Shown: positions 25,681-34,779 of the stretch, in pieces
How the letters are laid out: every line of letters begins with the position of its first letter
How positions within the stretch are numbered: the stretch's first letter is position 1
Source of the DNA: Burkholderiales bacterium
GTDB lineage: Bacteria; Pseudomonadota; Gammaproteobacteria; Burkholderiales; Burkholderiaceae_E
Reading direction: 5' to 3'
NCBI GenBank assembly: GCA_947487165.1
Contig: CANKWX010000034.1
Span: forward strand, 1 to 40,391
DNA length: 40,391 nucleotides
Translations under genes and position numbers: made by a program
The notes under the pieces: generated by a model
Seen by the model: the letters and a program-made list of their open reading frames with translations, nothing else
What the model was told of the DNA's origin: nothing
The model's database searches: none

Positions 25681-27339
25681 TCAGGCAAAGAGGTCGATCC
25701 GGCCTGCGGCATTTCGCCTTGGGGCAGGCATGGTGCTCACCGGCACACCGTCCGATGTGGCGTCGGGGATGCTGACCGTCGCCGTGCGAGTCTCACCCGG
25801 CGAAGATCGCGCCCGCTGGCCAGGGTTGTCCTGTCGGCTGGTGTCCGCACCGATCTGCGTCCCCCCGAGCTCAAGGCCCTGATCGGCCAGCAAATCCCGC
25901 AAGCGAGGCAGAGCCTGCTCGATGGCTGCTCGGGTATCGGCTTGGGTTGCTGCGAAATCGATCGAGGCTGCCGTGCCGTCGATCGACATTTCGATCCGGA
26001 TCGGGCCCATGTCCTGCGGATGCAGCGTCAGTTCGGCAGACTGGATGCCCTCTTTCACCAGCCATTGCACCCTCTCCGAGAGTGCGCCGCCGAAGCGGGG
26101 ATCGTCGAAGGGGACGGTGATCGGAAAACTCTGTGGGCGGTTCAGTGCCTCGTTGCGGGTCTCGCCGGGTCCTTCGGCCGATCGAAGCAGGGCGGCGAAG
26201 CTGCCGGGCGGCACCGACCCCTGATCGGTGAGGCGTGCAGGCGACGGTCCTTGAGGTCCGTCGCCTTGCTGGCGGCCACTCAGGCCCATCACGGCGTTGT
26301 CGGTGAGGGGCTTGACGCCAGTCTCGACAGGCAATGCGTTGTTGCCAGCGTTAGCGGCCTGTGCATCGCGCAGCGCCTGAGACAAGGCCGCGCCGGCGGC
26401 ATCTGCGGCTGGCCGCCCAGGGCCATGACGATCATGGCCAGCTGGCGTTGCAGTACCGGCGCCTGCAATGTGCCGGCCACCAGCACCTGCAGCACCTGCA
26501 GCACCTGCAGCACCGGCGGCACCGGCAGAAGGCGCACCGGTCGCCGTGGTCTGCACCCTGGCGCCAGTATCGCTTGTTGTGTCGATCGCAGGCTTGTCCG
26601 ACTTGTTGGCGAATGTCCCAGCCAGCGCTTTGTCGGATCCAGGTGTCTGTGCCGTCTGAGCGGTCGCGACCATCACTGCATCCGGGATCGGCTGCGCGAC
26701 GGTCATGGCCTGCGCCGCGCTCGCGGCCTGGTCGGCCAGGACCTTTTTTCGTGCGACAGACGCCGTGCCGTCCTCGCTCTGGTCTTTGATCGCTTCAAGG
26801 CTCGCCGATTCACCCTCGAGCAAATCGCCTTGGTCAGCATCGCTCGTCTGCAACCTGGCTGCCTGGGGCGCAGTGCTGTCGGCGCCCTCAGGCGTTTGGG
26901 CCGCGTCGGCTGCCGATGCATCGGTCTGATCTGAATCCTGGGGGCCGCGTGCTCCCTTCGCTTCCTGCGGATCGCGCGGGCCGCGTCCCTGAGCTTTCGT
27001 TGCCAGCTCTTTGACAGTGTTTGATACCGCTTGGGTCGATGGCGACTCGTCGGCGGCTTTTTCTACCGGCTTCGCGTTGGCATTGGGCGCTTTGCCTGCG
27101 TCGCGCTGGCGCTCGACCTGTCGGCGAGCCTGGGCGCTGTCATCGTTGCGACGCTGCATCAAGACCTTATCTTCGACGCGAGGCGCGATCGATTCGGGTT
27201 TTGCTGACGCTCGGGTATCGGCGGCCGAAAGGAACTGCGCGAAGCTGTTGTCCGACTGCCCGCTCGTGCCTGGGCTGGCATTAGGCGAACCGGTTCGAAC
27301 GCGTGCGCCGGATTCGAGGTTGCGGGTATCGATGCTCAT
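25681..27339 (-). CDS. fliK: Flagellar hook-length control protein FliK
   Basis: The 552-residue protein is long, Ala/Gln/Asp/Ser-rich and low-complexity for most of its length, as expected for the secreted molecular ruler of the hook. The C-terminal hook-length domain (about 410-505) has ERVQWLVKEGIQSAELTLHPQDMGPIRIEM and ends in a Gly/Arg-rich tail. It is longer than Salmonella FliK (405 residues). A 9-bp repeat tract encodes a Gly-Ala run in the ruler part. The ATG overlaps the fliJ stop by 4 nt (ATGA). Confidence 0.93.
   Translation of the reverse strand: MSIDTRNLESGARVRTGSPNASPGTSGQSDNSFAQFLSAADTRASAKPESIAPRVEDKVLMQRRNDDSAQARRQVERQRDAGKAPNANAKPVEKAADESPSTQAVSNTVKELATKAQGRGPRDPQEAKGARGPQDSDQTDASAADAAQTPEGADSTAPQAARLQTSDADQGDLLEGESASLEAIKDQSEDGTASVARKKVLADQAASAAQAMTVAQPIPDAVMVATAQTAQTPGSDKALAGTFANKSDKPAIDTTSDTGARVQTTATGAPSAGAAGAAGAAGAAGAGGRHIAGAGTATPAGHDRHGPGRPAADAAGAALSQALRDAQAANAGNNALPVETGVKPLTDNAVMGLSGRQQGDGPQGPSPARLTDQGSVPPGSFAALLRSAEGPGETRNEALNRPQSFPITVPFDDPRFGGALSERVQWLVKEGIQSAELTLHPQDMGPIRIEMSIDGTAASIDFAATQADTRAAIEQALPRLRDLLADQGLELGGTQIGADTSRQDNPGQRARSSPGETRTATVSIPDATSDGVPVSTMPAPRRNAAGRIDLFA
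26481..26525. repeat. 9-bp tandem repeat inside fliK
   Basis: On the plus strand the unit CAGCACCTG occurs three times in a row, followed by two variant copies (CAGCACCGG and CGGCACCGG), giving about five units. On the coding strand it encodes a GAAGAAGAAGAGG-type run. Because the unit is a multiple of three, gain or loss of copies keeps the frame and changes FliK length by 3 residues. Confidence 0.85.
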
Positions 27340-27791
27340 CTTGGCTCCTTGCCTGGCCCGCGTCGGGCTGCAATGTCATTGGCGAATTCATCGAGCTGTC
27401 GCTGCTCGCGACGTGCTCTGGTTTTTTCGGCAGCCGTCGTGCGCCGTTGTGACAGCGTCTCGAGGGCCTTGAGCCGTCGCTGCATTTCGCGCAGATCGGT
27501 GTCTCGCGCGCCCACGCGCTCTTCGTGCTCGGCATGCGTGCCCGACTGCTGCTTGATGGCTGCAATCAGGCGGTTGTCGAAGTAGCCGGCGATCTTGATC
27601 TGCTCGACATTGACGAGCTGCCCGCCTCGGGTCGGGCCGCGATTGAGCGACTCGTCCCGGTAATCGGTCAGGGTGCGCAGCGTTGCCTCGGCGGCGTCAC
27701 GCTCGCGCCGCGCTTGAGACGACAGCCTGGCCGCATCGTCGCGCTGCTCCTCGGCGCGGTCGATCAGCAACTGAAGGATGCGTGCATCCAT
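27336..27791 (-). CDS. fliJ: Flagellar export chaperone/stalk protein FliJ
   Basis: The 151-residue protein is almost entirely charged alpha-helix (RAEEQRDDAARLSSQARRER at the start, RTTAAEKTRARREQRQLDEF near the end), fitting the antiparallel coiled coil of FliJ that sits in the FliI hexamer. The ATG at 27791 shares its first base with the fliI stop (TGATG); a GTG one codon earlier is possible. The stop overlaps the fliK start. Sequence conservation in this family is low, so the call also uses gene order. Confidence 0.9.
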   Translation of the reverse strand: MDARILQLLIDRAEEQRDDAARLSSQARRERDAAEATLRTLTDYRDESLNRGPTRGGQLVNVEQIKIAGYFDNRLIAAIKQQSGTHAEHEERVGARDTDLREMQRRLKALETLSQRRTTAAEKTRARREQRQLDEFANDIAARRGPGKEPR

Positions 27792-29260
27792 CACTGATGA
27801 CCGCTCACATCATGCGCGCCGAAACCGAGCCCGATGGAAGGCGCGATCAGCGCCTCGAGCGCTGCCCGGCTGTCCTCGAAGCTCGACCCCTCGGTCATGC
27901 CCTGCTGAAGCAGCGCAGAAATTCGCGGCATCATTGCAATCGCCATGTCAATTTGCGGGTCGCTGCCCTGCACATAGGCGCCGACCGAAATCAGATCGCG
28001 GCTGCGCCGGTATCGACTCCACAAGGCCTTCAGTCGGCGGGCGAGTTGAAGATGCTCCGGGTCGGTCACCTGATGCATCACCCGCGAGATCGATTGCTCG
28101 ATGTCGATCGCCGGATAGTGTCCCTCTTCGGCAAGCGATCGATCGAGGACGAGGTGGCCGTCAAGGATGGCTCGTGCCGCGTCGGCGATCGGATCCTGTT
28201 GATCATCGCCTTCGGTGAGCACGGTATAGAAACCGGTGATCGAGCCGCCGCCGACCCGGCCGTTGCCAGCCCGCTCGACCAGTGCCGGCAGGCGCGCGAA
28301 AACCGATGGCGGATAGCCTTTGGTGGCCGGTGGCTCGCCGATGGCCAGCGCAACCTCGCGAGCGGCCATCGCATAACGGGTCAGCGAATCCATCAGCAGA
28401 AGAACGTTGAGGCCTTTATCCCGGAAATGTTCGGCAATCGAGGTGGCATAGACCGCGCCCTGCATCCGCAGCACCGGCGAGCAGTCGGCGGGCGCGGCAA
28501 CCACGACCGCGCGCGCCAGGCCCTCATGGCCGAGGATGTCCTCGATGAATTCCTTGACCTCGCGACCGCGCTCGCCGATCAGGCCGACCACGGTCACGTC
28601 GGCTGCGGTGTATCGCGCCATCATGCCGAGCAGAACGCTCTTGCCGACGCCTGAACCGGCAAACAGACCGAGTCGCTGCCCGCGACCGACGGTGAGCAGC
28701 GAATTGATCGCACGTACGCCGGTATCGAGCGGCTCGCGCACGGGTGCGCGGTGCATGGCATTGATCGGCCGTGCCAGGATTGGCGCGCGTTCGCTGTGAT
28801 CGAGCGAGCCCAGCCCGTCCAGAGGACGGCCAAGTGCATCGACGACGCGCCCGAGAAGGGCCTCGCCATTGGGCAGCCAGCGCGATCGGTCTTCGGCGCG
28901 GCGCCACGGATGATTGGCGCCCAGCAGCTTGGGCGTGACGATCGGATCTTCGATCGGCACGACCTGCGCACCGGGCCGCAGTCCGACGGTTTCAGCCAGT
29001 GGCATCAGAAACAGCCGGTCATCCGAGAAGCCGACGACTTCCGCATCGACCGCCGAGCTGCTTTCGGGCGAGATCATGCAAATCGAACCGACCGGAAGCC
29101 GCAGGCCGCTGGCCTCCAGAACCAGACCTGCCACGCGGGTCAGGCGCCCTGTGACCGTCTGGCGTGAGCCGCCGGCGGCACAGGTGCGCAGGTTGCCGAA
29201 GAGATTGCTCCAGTCCTGATCGGTGGCAAGCCGGGCGGGGGCAGGGGCCGAATGGATCAT
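27791..29260 (-). CDS. fliI: Flagellum-specific ATPase FliI
   Basis: The 489-residue ATPase drives unloading of export substrates. Walker A is AGSGVGKS at 201-208, Walker B is [15 protein letters not shown], and the type III ATPase segment [18 protein letters not shown] is intact. The N-terminal domain (1-110) carries the FliH-contact region. The start overlaps the fliH stop by 4 nt (ATGA). All key residues seen are conserved. Confidence 0.97.
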   Translation of the reverse strand: MIHSAPAPARLATDQDWSNLFGNLRTCAAGGSRQTVTGRLTRVAGLVLEASGLRLPVGSICMISPESSSAVDAEVVGFSDDRLFLMPLAETVGLRPGAQVVPIEDPIVTPKLLGANHPWRRAEDRSRWLPNGEALLGRVVDALGRPLDGLGSLDHSERAPILARPINAMHRAPVREPLDTGVRAINSLLTVGRGQRLGLFAGSGVGKSVLLGMMARYTAADVTVVGLIGERGREVKEFIEDILGHEGLARAVVVAAPADCSPVLRMQGAVYATSIAEHFRDKGLNVLLLMDSLTRYAMAAREVALAIGEPPATKGYPPSVFARLPALVERAGNGRVGGGSITGFYTVLTEGDDQQDPIADAARAILDGHLVLDRSLAEEGHYPAIDIEQSISRVMHQVTDPEHLQLARRLKALWSRYRRSRDLISVGAYVQGSDPQIDMAIAMMPRISALLQQGMTEGSSFEDSRAALEALIAPSIGLGFGAHDVSGHQ

Positions 29261-29919
29261 GTCTCTACCCAGGTGTCGTCGATCCCGAGCGCGGCAATCG
29301 AGCGTTGCCAGCGGGTCTGCAGCGTCGCATCGACACTCGCTTTAGAGGTGTCGATCAGGCAGCCGCCGCGAGCGACTCTCGGGTCAGGCATGAGTTGCGC
29401 GCCGCGCGCAGTCAGCAGCGGGCTCAGGTGCTCATTGAGCAGACTGGCATCAGCCGGATTGACCCGGATCGTCGGGCGTGCGTTCTCATCGGTAATCAGG
29501 GCAAGCGCCTCGGTCACGGCGGGGACGATCAGCTCGGGGTTGATGCGCAGCGCAGCGCCCACCGCACTGCGGGCGATCTCGATGGCCAGCATCGTGATCT
29601 CGTGGGCTGCCGACTCCTGAATCCCCGCCAATTGTGCGGTGAGAGCGCCCAGCAGCTGGTCGCCTTGCTCGGCGATGTTCTGCAGCTGAGCGCGCAGTGC
29701 AGCGGCCGATTCGCGACGCGCCTGCTCAAGGCCCAGCGCCCTGCCGTCGCGCAGGCCGTCTTCATAAGTGGGCTCAGGCTGCTTTTCTTCCGCCGCACGG
29801 CGCTCAGCGGCACTGCGCCGGTCGTTGCCGTTGCGCCGATCGCCTTCGATGGTCTCGGGTCGCCAGGGCGACGCTCCGATGACATCCTCGGAGAAGACGA
29901 TTCGACTAGATGAAGGCAT
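29257..29919 (-). CDS. fliH: Flagellar export regulator FliH
   Basis: The 220-residue protein is a helical dimer that binds and restrains FliI. It begins with a short motif near [15 protein letters not shown], has a charged Arg/Glu region (about 25-60) and a C-terminal FliH domain with [14 protein letters not shown] and [20 protein letters not shown]. The ATG at 29919 is chosen because GGAGGT lies 7 nt upstream, inside the end of fliG; the GTG at 29928 falls in that site. The gene overlaps fliG by 14 nt. Confidence 0.94.
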   Translation of the reverse strand: MPSSSRIVFSEDVIGASPWRPETIEGDRRNGNDRRSAAERRAAEEKQPEPTYEDGLRDGRALGLEQARRESAAALRAQLQNIAEQGDQLLGALTAQLAGIQESAAHEITMLAIEIARSAVGAALRINPELIVPAVTEALALITDENARPTIRVNPADASLLNEHLSPLLTARGAQLMPDPRVARGGCLIDTSKASVDATLQTRWQRSIAALGIDDTWVET

Positions 29920-30904
29920 CTTCGCCACCTCCGCCTCCGATCGAAATCTCGCCGGAATCGGCCAGTCGTCTGATCACTTTCAGGATTTCCTTCTGTTGAG
30001 TCTCGACTTCCGAGACCCGCACCGGGCCGCGTGACTCGAGGTCCTCGCGCATGGCTTCGGCGCCACGCTGCGACATGTTCTTGAGGAATTTTTCGCGGAT
30101 CTCGCCCTGCGCACCCTTCAGTGCAATCACCAGTCCGTCGGCCGGCACCTCACGCAGCACGGTCTGAATCGCACGGTCTTCGAGCTTGACCACATCATCG
30201 AAGGTGAACATCTGGTCCTGGATGGCCTGCGCCAGGGTCTCGTCCGAGTCGCGCACCGCATCGAGCACTTCGCCTTCGAGCTTGGTGCCCAGGCCGTTGA
30301 GAATTTCAGCGGCCACTTTCGATCCGCCCAGTGCGGCTTTTTTGAGCTTGTCGGCGCCGGCCAGTACATGTGACAGCACATCGTTGAGCTCTCGCAGGGC
30401 ATTGGGCTGGATGCTGTCGAGCGTGGCGATCCGCAGCACCACTTCACTGCGGATGCGGGGCGGCAGCTTCGAGAGGATCTCGCCGGCATGGTCGCGTTCG
30501 AGGTGCACCAGAATCGACGCGATGATCTGCGGATGCTCGTTGCGCACCAGCTCCGAGACCGACTCGGAGTCCATCCATTTCAGGCTCTCGATGCCGCTGG
30601 TGTCGCTGCCCTGCAGGATGCGGTTGATCAGCAGTCCGGCGCGCTCATCGCCGAGCGCCTTGCGCAGCACCGACTTCACATATTCGTCGTTGTCCGCCAC
30701 CAGCGAACGGTTCTGGCCGGCTTCGGCACTGAAGCGGTCGAGTACCGAGGTCACCTTCTCCGGCGGTACGGTGCGAATGCGGGTCATTGCCTCGCCGATC
30801 TTGTGCACCTCCTTGGGAGACAGGTGCTTGAAGACCTCCGAGGCGACTTCCTCGCCGAGGGTCAGCAGAAGGATCGCGCTGCGTTCGAGTCCCTGATCAT
30901 CCAT
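29906..30904 (-). CDS. fliG: Flagellar motor switch protein FliG
   Basis: The 332-residue protein has the three FliG domains. FliG-N has RSAILLLTLGEEVASEVFKH, FliG-M carries the conserved EHPQ motif (VRNEHPQIIASILVHLE), and FliG-C has the charged stator-contact helix region (FTFDDVVKLEDRAIQTVLRE). It connects FliF to the C ring and takes torque from the stators. It follows fliF after 73 nt. Confidence 0.97.
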   Translation of the reverse strand: MDDQGLERSAILLLTLGEEVASEVFKHLSPKEVHKIGEAMTRIRTVPPEKVTSVLDRFSAEAGQNRSLVADNDEYVKSVLRKALGDERAGLLINRILQGSDTSGIESLKWMDSESVSELVRNEHPQIIASILVHLERDHAGEILSKLPPRIRSEVVLRIATLDSIQPNALRELNDVLSHVLAGADKLKKAALGGSKVAAEILNGLGTKLEGEVLDAVRDSDETLAQAIQDQMFTFDDVVKLEDRAIQTVLREVPADGLVIALKGAQGEIREKFLKNMSQRGAEAMREDLESRGPVRVSEVETQQKEILKVIRRLADSGEISIGGGGGEDAFI

Positions 30905-30977
30905 GAGAGTCTGGTGTGCCGGCTGACAAAGAGAGATTGGAAATTCGGGCGTTCAAAATTTGATGGCAGTGAAGGTT

Positions 30978-32606
30978 TCAGGCGTTGACCCAGGAGCGCA
31001 CGACGTTGGCGACGGTCGCCGGGTTGTCGCGTGCCAGCTGAACAAGATTCTCGGGCGGGCCGCCCGGCAGCTGAATCGGGCTCATGCCGGCCGCGGTCGG
31101 AGCGGGCAGGGCGATGTCATCGCCCACCACGGCCGAGGTGCCGCCGGCAGCAGCAGGGCTACCCGGCAGCGGCGCCGGGCGCTTGAGTGCGGGCTTGATC
31201 ACGCCAAAGAGTGCCACCAGGCCGAGCAGCACCAGTCCGAGTTGCAGTCCGATGCTGCGAGCAAGCGCTACGACGTCCGGATCCTTCCACAGTGGAATCG
31301 CCTCGGTCTTGGGCACATCTTCGACCGAGAAGGGCGCATTGACCACGTTCAGCGCATCACCGCGTTCCTTGTTGAAGCCGATGGCCTCTCGAACCAGCGA
31401 TTGAATCTGGTCGACATCTTTGGCTTCGAGCGCGGTGTAGGTGACCTTGCCCTCTTCATCGACCGTGCGCTTGTGGTTGACGACCACGGCAGCCGTCAGA
31501 CGTTTGACAGCGCCGCTGGCGTTGCGAACCACCTTGACCGTTTTGTCGACTTCAAAGTTGGTGGTCGACTCGCGTCGTGAATCTTTGCCGCCTTGCCCTG
31601 CAGCGCCCTGATTTTGCGACAGGGGTTGGGCCGCGCCATTGACCGGCGACGCGGTCGATGTGGGCGGCTGGTTGGACATTGCGCCAGGCACACCCGAGGC
31701 GGCAGCGCCTGAACCGGCGGCCGATTCATTGATTTGCTGGCTGCGAACGGCCGCCGGCTCGGTACCCTGATTCGGCCGGTATTGTTCGGCGGTCGACTCC
31801 GACATCGTGAAGTCGACATCGGCATTGACCTGGGCCTTGACATTACCGCGGCCCACGATCGGCTCGACGATCTCGAGGATGCGGGCGATGTACGACTGCT
31901 CCATCGAGCGCAGATACTGCAGCTGGTTCGAGTCGAGCCCGCCGGTCTGGCCGGGTTCGGACGCACTCGACAGCAGCGCGCCCGACTGGTCGAGCACACT
32001 GACATCCTTGATCGACATTTCGGGCACCGATGAGGCGACCAGATGCACGATGCCTGCGACCTGCGAGCGTTCCAGCGCTCGACCGGGATGCACCGTCAGC
32101 AGTACCGATGCCGAGGGCTTTTGCTGCTCACGAAAAAACCCGTTGGCGCTGGGCAAAGCGAGATGGACCCGTGCGCTGGATACCGCCGACAAGGCGGTGA
32201 TCGAGCGAACCAGTTCGCCTTCCAAGCCACGCTGATAGTTGAGTCGTTCCTGAAACTGGGTGGTGCCGAACTTCTGAGTCTCGACCAGTTCGAATCCGAC
32301 CGTCCCGCCCTTGGGCAGTCCCTGAGAGGCCAGACGCAGGCGTGTGTCATGGACCTTGTCGGCCGGAATCATGATGACGCCCCCGCCCTCGGAGAACTTG
32401 TAGGGGACATTCATTTGCGAGAGCGCCGCGACCACAGCGCCGCCGTCGCGGTCAGACAGATTCGAAAAGAGCACACGATAATCAGGGGTTTGGGCCCACA
32501 TCGCCGCCGCCGCAATGATCGCCGCCATCGCAGCCGCGCCGATCGCGAGCATCAGCTTGTTGCGCATTGGCAAGGCGCCAAAGGTGGTCTGGGATTCGTT
32601 AGCCAT
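30978..32606 (-). CDS. fliF: Flagellar MS-ring protein FliF
   Basis: The 542-residue protein forms the MS ring in the inner membrane. It has an N-terminal transmembrane helix (about 17-38) and periplasmic ring-building motifs (DYRVLFSNLSDRDGGAVVAAL and GTVGFELVE). A Gly/Ser/Pro-rich insert follows (about 290-345), then a second membrane helix (about 440-465) and the FliG-binding tail LVQLARDNPATVANVVRSWV. It is the first gene of the minus-strand fliFGHIJK block and is divergent from fliE. Confidence 0.97.
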   Translation of the reverse strand: MANESQTTFGALPMRNKLMLAIGAAAMAAIIAAAAMWAQTPDYRVLFSNLSDRDGGAVVAALSQMNVPYKFSEGGGVIMIPADKVHDTRLRLASQGLPKGGTVGFELVETQKFGTTQFQERLNYQRGLEGELVRSITALSAVSSARVHLALPSANGFFREQQKPSASVLLTVHPGRALERSQVAGIVHLVASSVPEMSIKDVSVLDQSGALLSSASEPGQTGGLDSNQLQYLRSMEQSYIARILEIVEPIVGRGNVKAQVNADVDFTMSESTAEQYRPNQGTEPAAVRSQQINESAAGSGAAASGVPGAMSNQPPTSTASPVNGAAQPLSQNQGAAGQGGKDSRRESTTNFEVDKTVKVVRNASGAVKRLTAAVVVNHKRTVDEEGKVTYTALEAKDVDQIQSLVREAIGFNKERGDALNVVNAPFSVEDVPKTEAIPLWKDPDVVALARSIGLQLGLVLLGLVALFGVIKPALKRPAPLPGSPAAAGGTSAVVGDDIALPAPTAAGMSPIQLPGGPPENLVQLARDNPATVANVVRSWVNA

Positions 32607-32788
32607 CGATCAGTGAATGAAAAGAAAGACAAGGTTGAAGAGACTGCATGCTGCCGACCATTGTGTCGGCCCTGATGCCGAACTTGAGCCCGATAAGCGG
32701 GATGTCCGCCGGGGTTTTCGACGCTTAAGTTTTCCTGCGCCTCGTTACGATCCAGACTCGTCTAATCCCCTTTTCTTGGGAGCCGATC
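32607..32788. promoter_or_regulatory. Divergent fliF-fliE intergenic region
   Basis: These 182 nt must carry promoters for fliE (plus) and the fliF block (minus). GGGAG (32778-32782) is a good ribosome site for fliE. CCCGATAA, in the middle of the gap, resembles the sigma-28 -10 element on the plus strand, but no TAAA-like -35 is found 15 nt upstream. A TTAAGTTT about 60 nt before fliE resembles a sigma-28 -35 without a matching -10. No firm promoter call is made. Confidence 0.35.
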
Positions 32789-33103
32789 ATGGATGTCAGG
32801 ATGACCACCGGTATGCTGCAATCGCTGCAGAGCGCAACTCAGTCGGGATCGCCTGTTGCAACCAAGGGTGCGGTCGCCGGCGCGTCTTTTGCCAACGCAT
32901 TGGGCGATGCGCTGAAGTCGGTTTCGCAGACGCAGCAGCAGTCGTCCGCACTGCAGAAGCAGTTTCAGGCCGGGGTTGAAGGGGTCGGCATCGAAGAGAC
33001 CATGCTCGCGATGCAAAAGTCGCAGATCGGATTTCAGGCAGCACTTGCCGTGCGCAACCGTCTGGTGTCTGCCTATACCGACATCATGAACATGTCGGTC
33101 TGA
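32789..33103 (+). CDS. fliE: Flagellar hook-basal body protein FliE
   Basis: The 104-residue protein joins the MS ring to the rod and is exported early. The C-terminal half has the family pattern (GVEGVGIEETMLAMQKSQIG, then FQAALAVRNRLVSAYTDIM). It is alone on the plus strand and faces away from fliF, as in enteric bacteria. The ATG has GGGAG 6 nt upstream. Confidence 0.96.
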   Translation: MDVRMTTGMLQSLQSATQSGSPVATKGAVAGASFANALGDALKSVSQTQQQSSALQKQFQAGVEGVGIEETMLAMQKSQIGFQAALAVRNRLVSAYTDIMNMSV

Positions 33104-33111
33104 TGCAGTTT

Positions 33112-33129
33112 CCTGGCGTCAGCGCCAGG
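33112..33129. terminator. Hairpin between convergent fliE and ycgR
   Basis: CCTGGCG and CGCCAGG form a perfect 7-bp stem around the loop TCAG, just after the fliE stop and just before the ycgR stop. No T-run follows on either strand, so it is a possible bidirectional or Rho-assisted end and not a classical intrinsic terminator. Confidence 0.45.
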
Positions 33130-33136
33130 GCGGCAA

Positions 33137-33904
33137 TCAGCCCAGAACTGGCCTTCGGGCTCGAGAGCGCGTCTGCGCAGCGTTCACATAAATCTGGATT
33201 GCCCGTGCGGCCGATGAATCGAGGCCGATGAACTCACTGCCGATTCGCGTAATTCCGCTCCCCAGCGGTTCCTCTGCCGTCGTGTTGATGACGAACAACT
33301 GACACGCGATGGCAGGAACGCCTGCCAGCTCAAGGCGGCAGGACTGGAGAATCTTCCCGGGCGTGGGCGGTGTCGATTGGCCCCACTGAAACGACAGTCC
33401 GGTCGCTGACAGGTCAAGCACCGGTGTGCGCCATTCGTTGCGGTCGGTGATGGCCTCGCGGACAAAGAGCTGCGCACCCGCCTCTCGGGGAGGAAGCACC
33501 CGAAACGCATCACGGCGTTGCAGTCGAACGACCGAGCTCGGTGCCTTGATCCGGAACTTTTTCGCTTCGACATCGATCTTGAGCGGACCGATATCAAACT
33601 GCAGTTTGACCTTGGCCATTACTGCAACCGCAACCGCCTGACTGCCTGCGCCGAAATCGGCGCTGTGATTTTGCTTCGGTAAAATCTCGAATTCGAGGCT
33701 GTCGCGAGTCGGGTCATAGGCCAGTAGCCTCGATTTGAGGCATGGCTGGGCATCGAGGTTCTCGTAGATGGCGATCTGATCGCCGGTACTCACGAGTTCG
33801 GCCAACAGACGCGCCCGCTCTGCAGGTTCAACGATGCGGTACTCGCGCAACAATTGATCATCTGTCTCGGGTCTGTGCAGAGCGGTCATTGCGGCATTCG
33901 ACAT
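33137..33904 (-). CDS. ycgR: YcgR-type PilZ flagellar brake protein
   Basis: The 255-residue protein has an N-terminal YcgR domain (about 15-120) and a C-terminal PilZ domain (about 125-240). Both c-di-GMP contacts are present: RDAFR at 131-135 for RxxxR, and DLSATG at 164-169 for [D/N]xSxxG. When c-di-GMP is bound, proteins of this family slow or bias the flagellar motor. It sits just downstream of fliT on the same strand (15-nt gap), so it is probably made with late flagellar proteins. It is the natural reader for the EAL and GGDEF proteins at 8057-11628. Confidence 0.93.
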   Translation of the reverse strand: MSNAAMTALHRPETDDQLLREYRIVEPAERARLLAELVSTGDQIAIYENLDAQPCLKSRLLAYDPTRDSLEFEILPKQNHSADFGAGSQAVAVAVMAKVKLQFDIGPLKIDVEAKKFRIKAPSSVVRLQRRDAFRVLPPREAGAQLFVREAITDRNEWRTPVLDLSATGLSFQWGQSTPPTPGKILQSCRLELAGVPAIACQLFVINTTAEEPLGSGITRIGSEFIGLDSSAARAIQIYVNAAQTRSRARRPVLG

Positions 33905-33919
33905 GTGTGGTGCTTGCCG

Positions 33920-34261
33920 TCAGGCTGCCTGTTGAGATTCGTCAGAGCTGGGTGTGCCACCGAACATCATCGTGTCGAACCGTTCGGTCCAGGGGTGGGC
34001 CAGCCGCCTGACATGGGCTTCGTTCTGGACGATCTGGCGCATCAGCTTCATCTTCGCGCTCTGATCCTTGCGCGACAGCACGACGCGCGCATTGAGTCGG
34101 CGCACCTGATCGATCAGCAGCGCGCACCTGGCCTGGACGGTGTTGACCGTTTCCCAGTCACTTTGCAGCGCTGCCGAGAGCATGTCGTCACTGGCGCGTT
34201 CAATCGCGGTGTACAGGCCGATCAGTCGCGTAATTTCGGATTCAACGAACGCGAGCGTCAT
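33920..34261 (-). CDS. fliT: FliT-like flagellar chaperone
   Basis: The 113-residue helical protein lies directly after fliS, the usual place of FliT, the export chaperone for the cap protein FliD. Sequence is weakly conserved in this family. Visible traits are three charged helices (AFVESEITRLIGLYTAIERA, a middle RCALLIDQVRRLNARVVL and RQIVQNEAHVRRL). The start overlaps the fliS stop by 4 nt (ATGA). The call rests mostly on size, helicity and position. Confidence 0.8.
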   Translation of the reverse strand: MTLAFVESEITRLIGLYTAIERASDDMLSAALQSDWETVNTVQARCALLIDQVRRLNARVVLSRKDQSAKMKLMRQIVQNEAHVRRLAHPWTERFDTMMFGGTPSSDESQQAA

Positions 34262-34695
34262 GCAGCCTGCCTCAGCGCGGGCTTGGCCTCGGACGGTACT
34301 GATTTGGTTGCCGGCGAAATCGAGCGCCAGCCGGCATCGATTTCGCCGAGCAGGCGGGCCACCTCTGCATAGGCAGCGTCATCGTTTTTGAGATGACCTT
34401 GCAGCAGACGGCGTGTGCAGTATTCGTAGAGCTGGTAGAGCGACTCGCCCATCTGGCCGACAGAGCGGTTGACTGCGACCTTCAGACCTTCATCGACCAG
34501 TCGGATGGCTTTCGAGGAGGCCTCGGCCTTCATGCCGATATCCCCCTTTGCAAGGGCCGCACGGGCCTGGCCGATGGCCGAGAGGGTGCCCGAAAACAGG
34601 AGGCAGATCAGTTGGTGTCTGTCTGCACCGAGCGCCGAGCTTTCGGCGGCAAGGTTGCGGTAGGCATTTGAGGCTTTAGCAGCAAGACCGAACAT
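34258..34695 (-). CDS. fliS: Flagellin export chaperone FliS
   Basis: The 145-residue chaperone binds the C-terminal end of flagellin before export. It has AYRNLAAESSALGADRHQLICLLFSGTLSAI at the N-terminus and VGQMGESLYQLYEYCTRRLLQG in the middle, both typical of FliS. The start has no obvious ribosome site; an inverted repeat lies just upstream. It follows fliD and overlaps fliT. Confidence 0.93.
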   Translation of the reverse strand: MFGLAAKASNAYRNLAAESSALGADRHQLICLLFSGTLSAIGQARAALAKGDIGMKAEASSKAIRLVDEGLKVAVNRSVGQMGESLYQLYEYCTRRLLQGHLKNDDAAYAEVARLLGEIDAGWRSISPATKSVPSEAKPALRQAA

Positions 34696-34712
34696 GATGG
34701 CGTACCGTTTGA

Positions 34713-34748
34713 GGACCGTGATGAATCAATTAACGGCAGCCACGGTCC
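34713..34748. repeat. Inverted repeat between fliD and fliS
   Basis: GGACCGTG at 34713-34720 and CACGGTCC at 34741-34748 are perfect 8-bp inverted arms around a 20-nt AT-richer loop. On the minus strand the element follows the fliD stop and ends 18 nt before the fliS ATG. There is no T-run, so it could be an mRNA structure or a protein site and not a terminator. Confidence 0.6.
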
Positions 34749-34779
34749 AGGACTTTAGCCAGCCAGACAATATTTTTCT

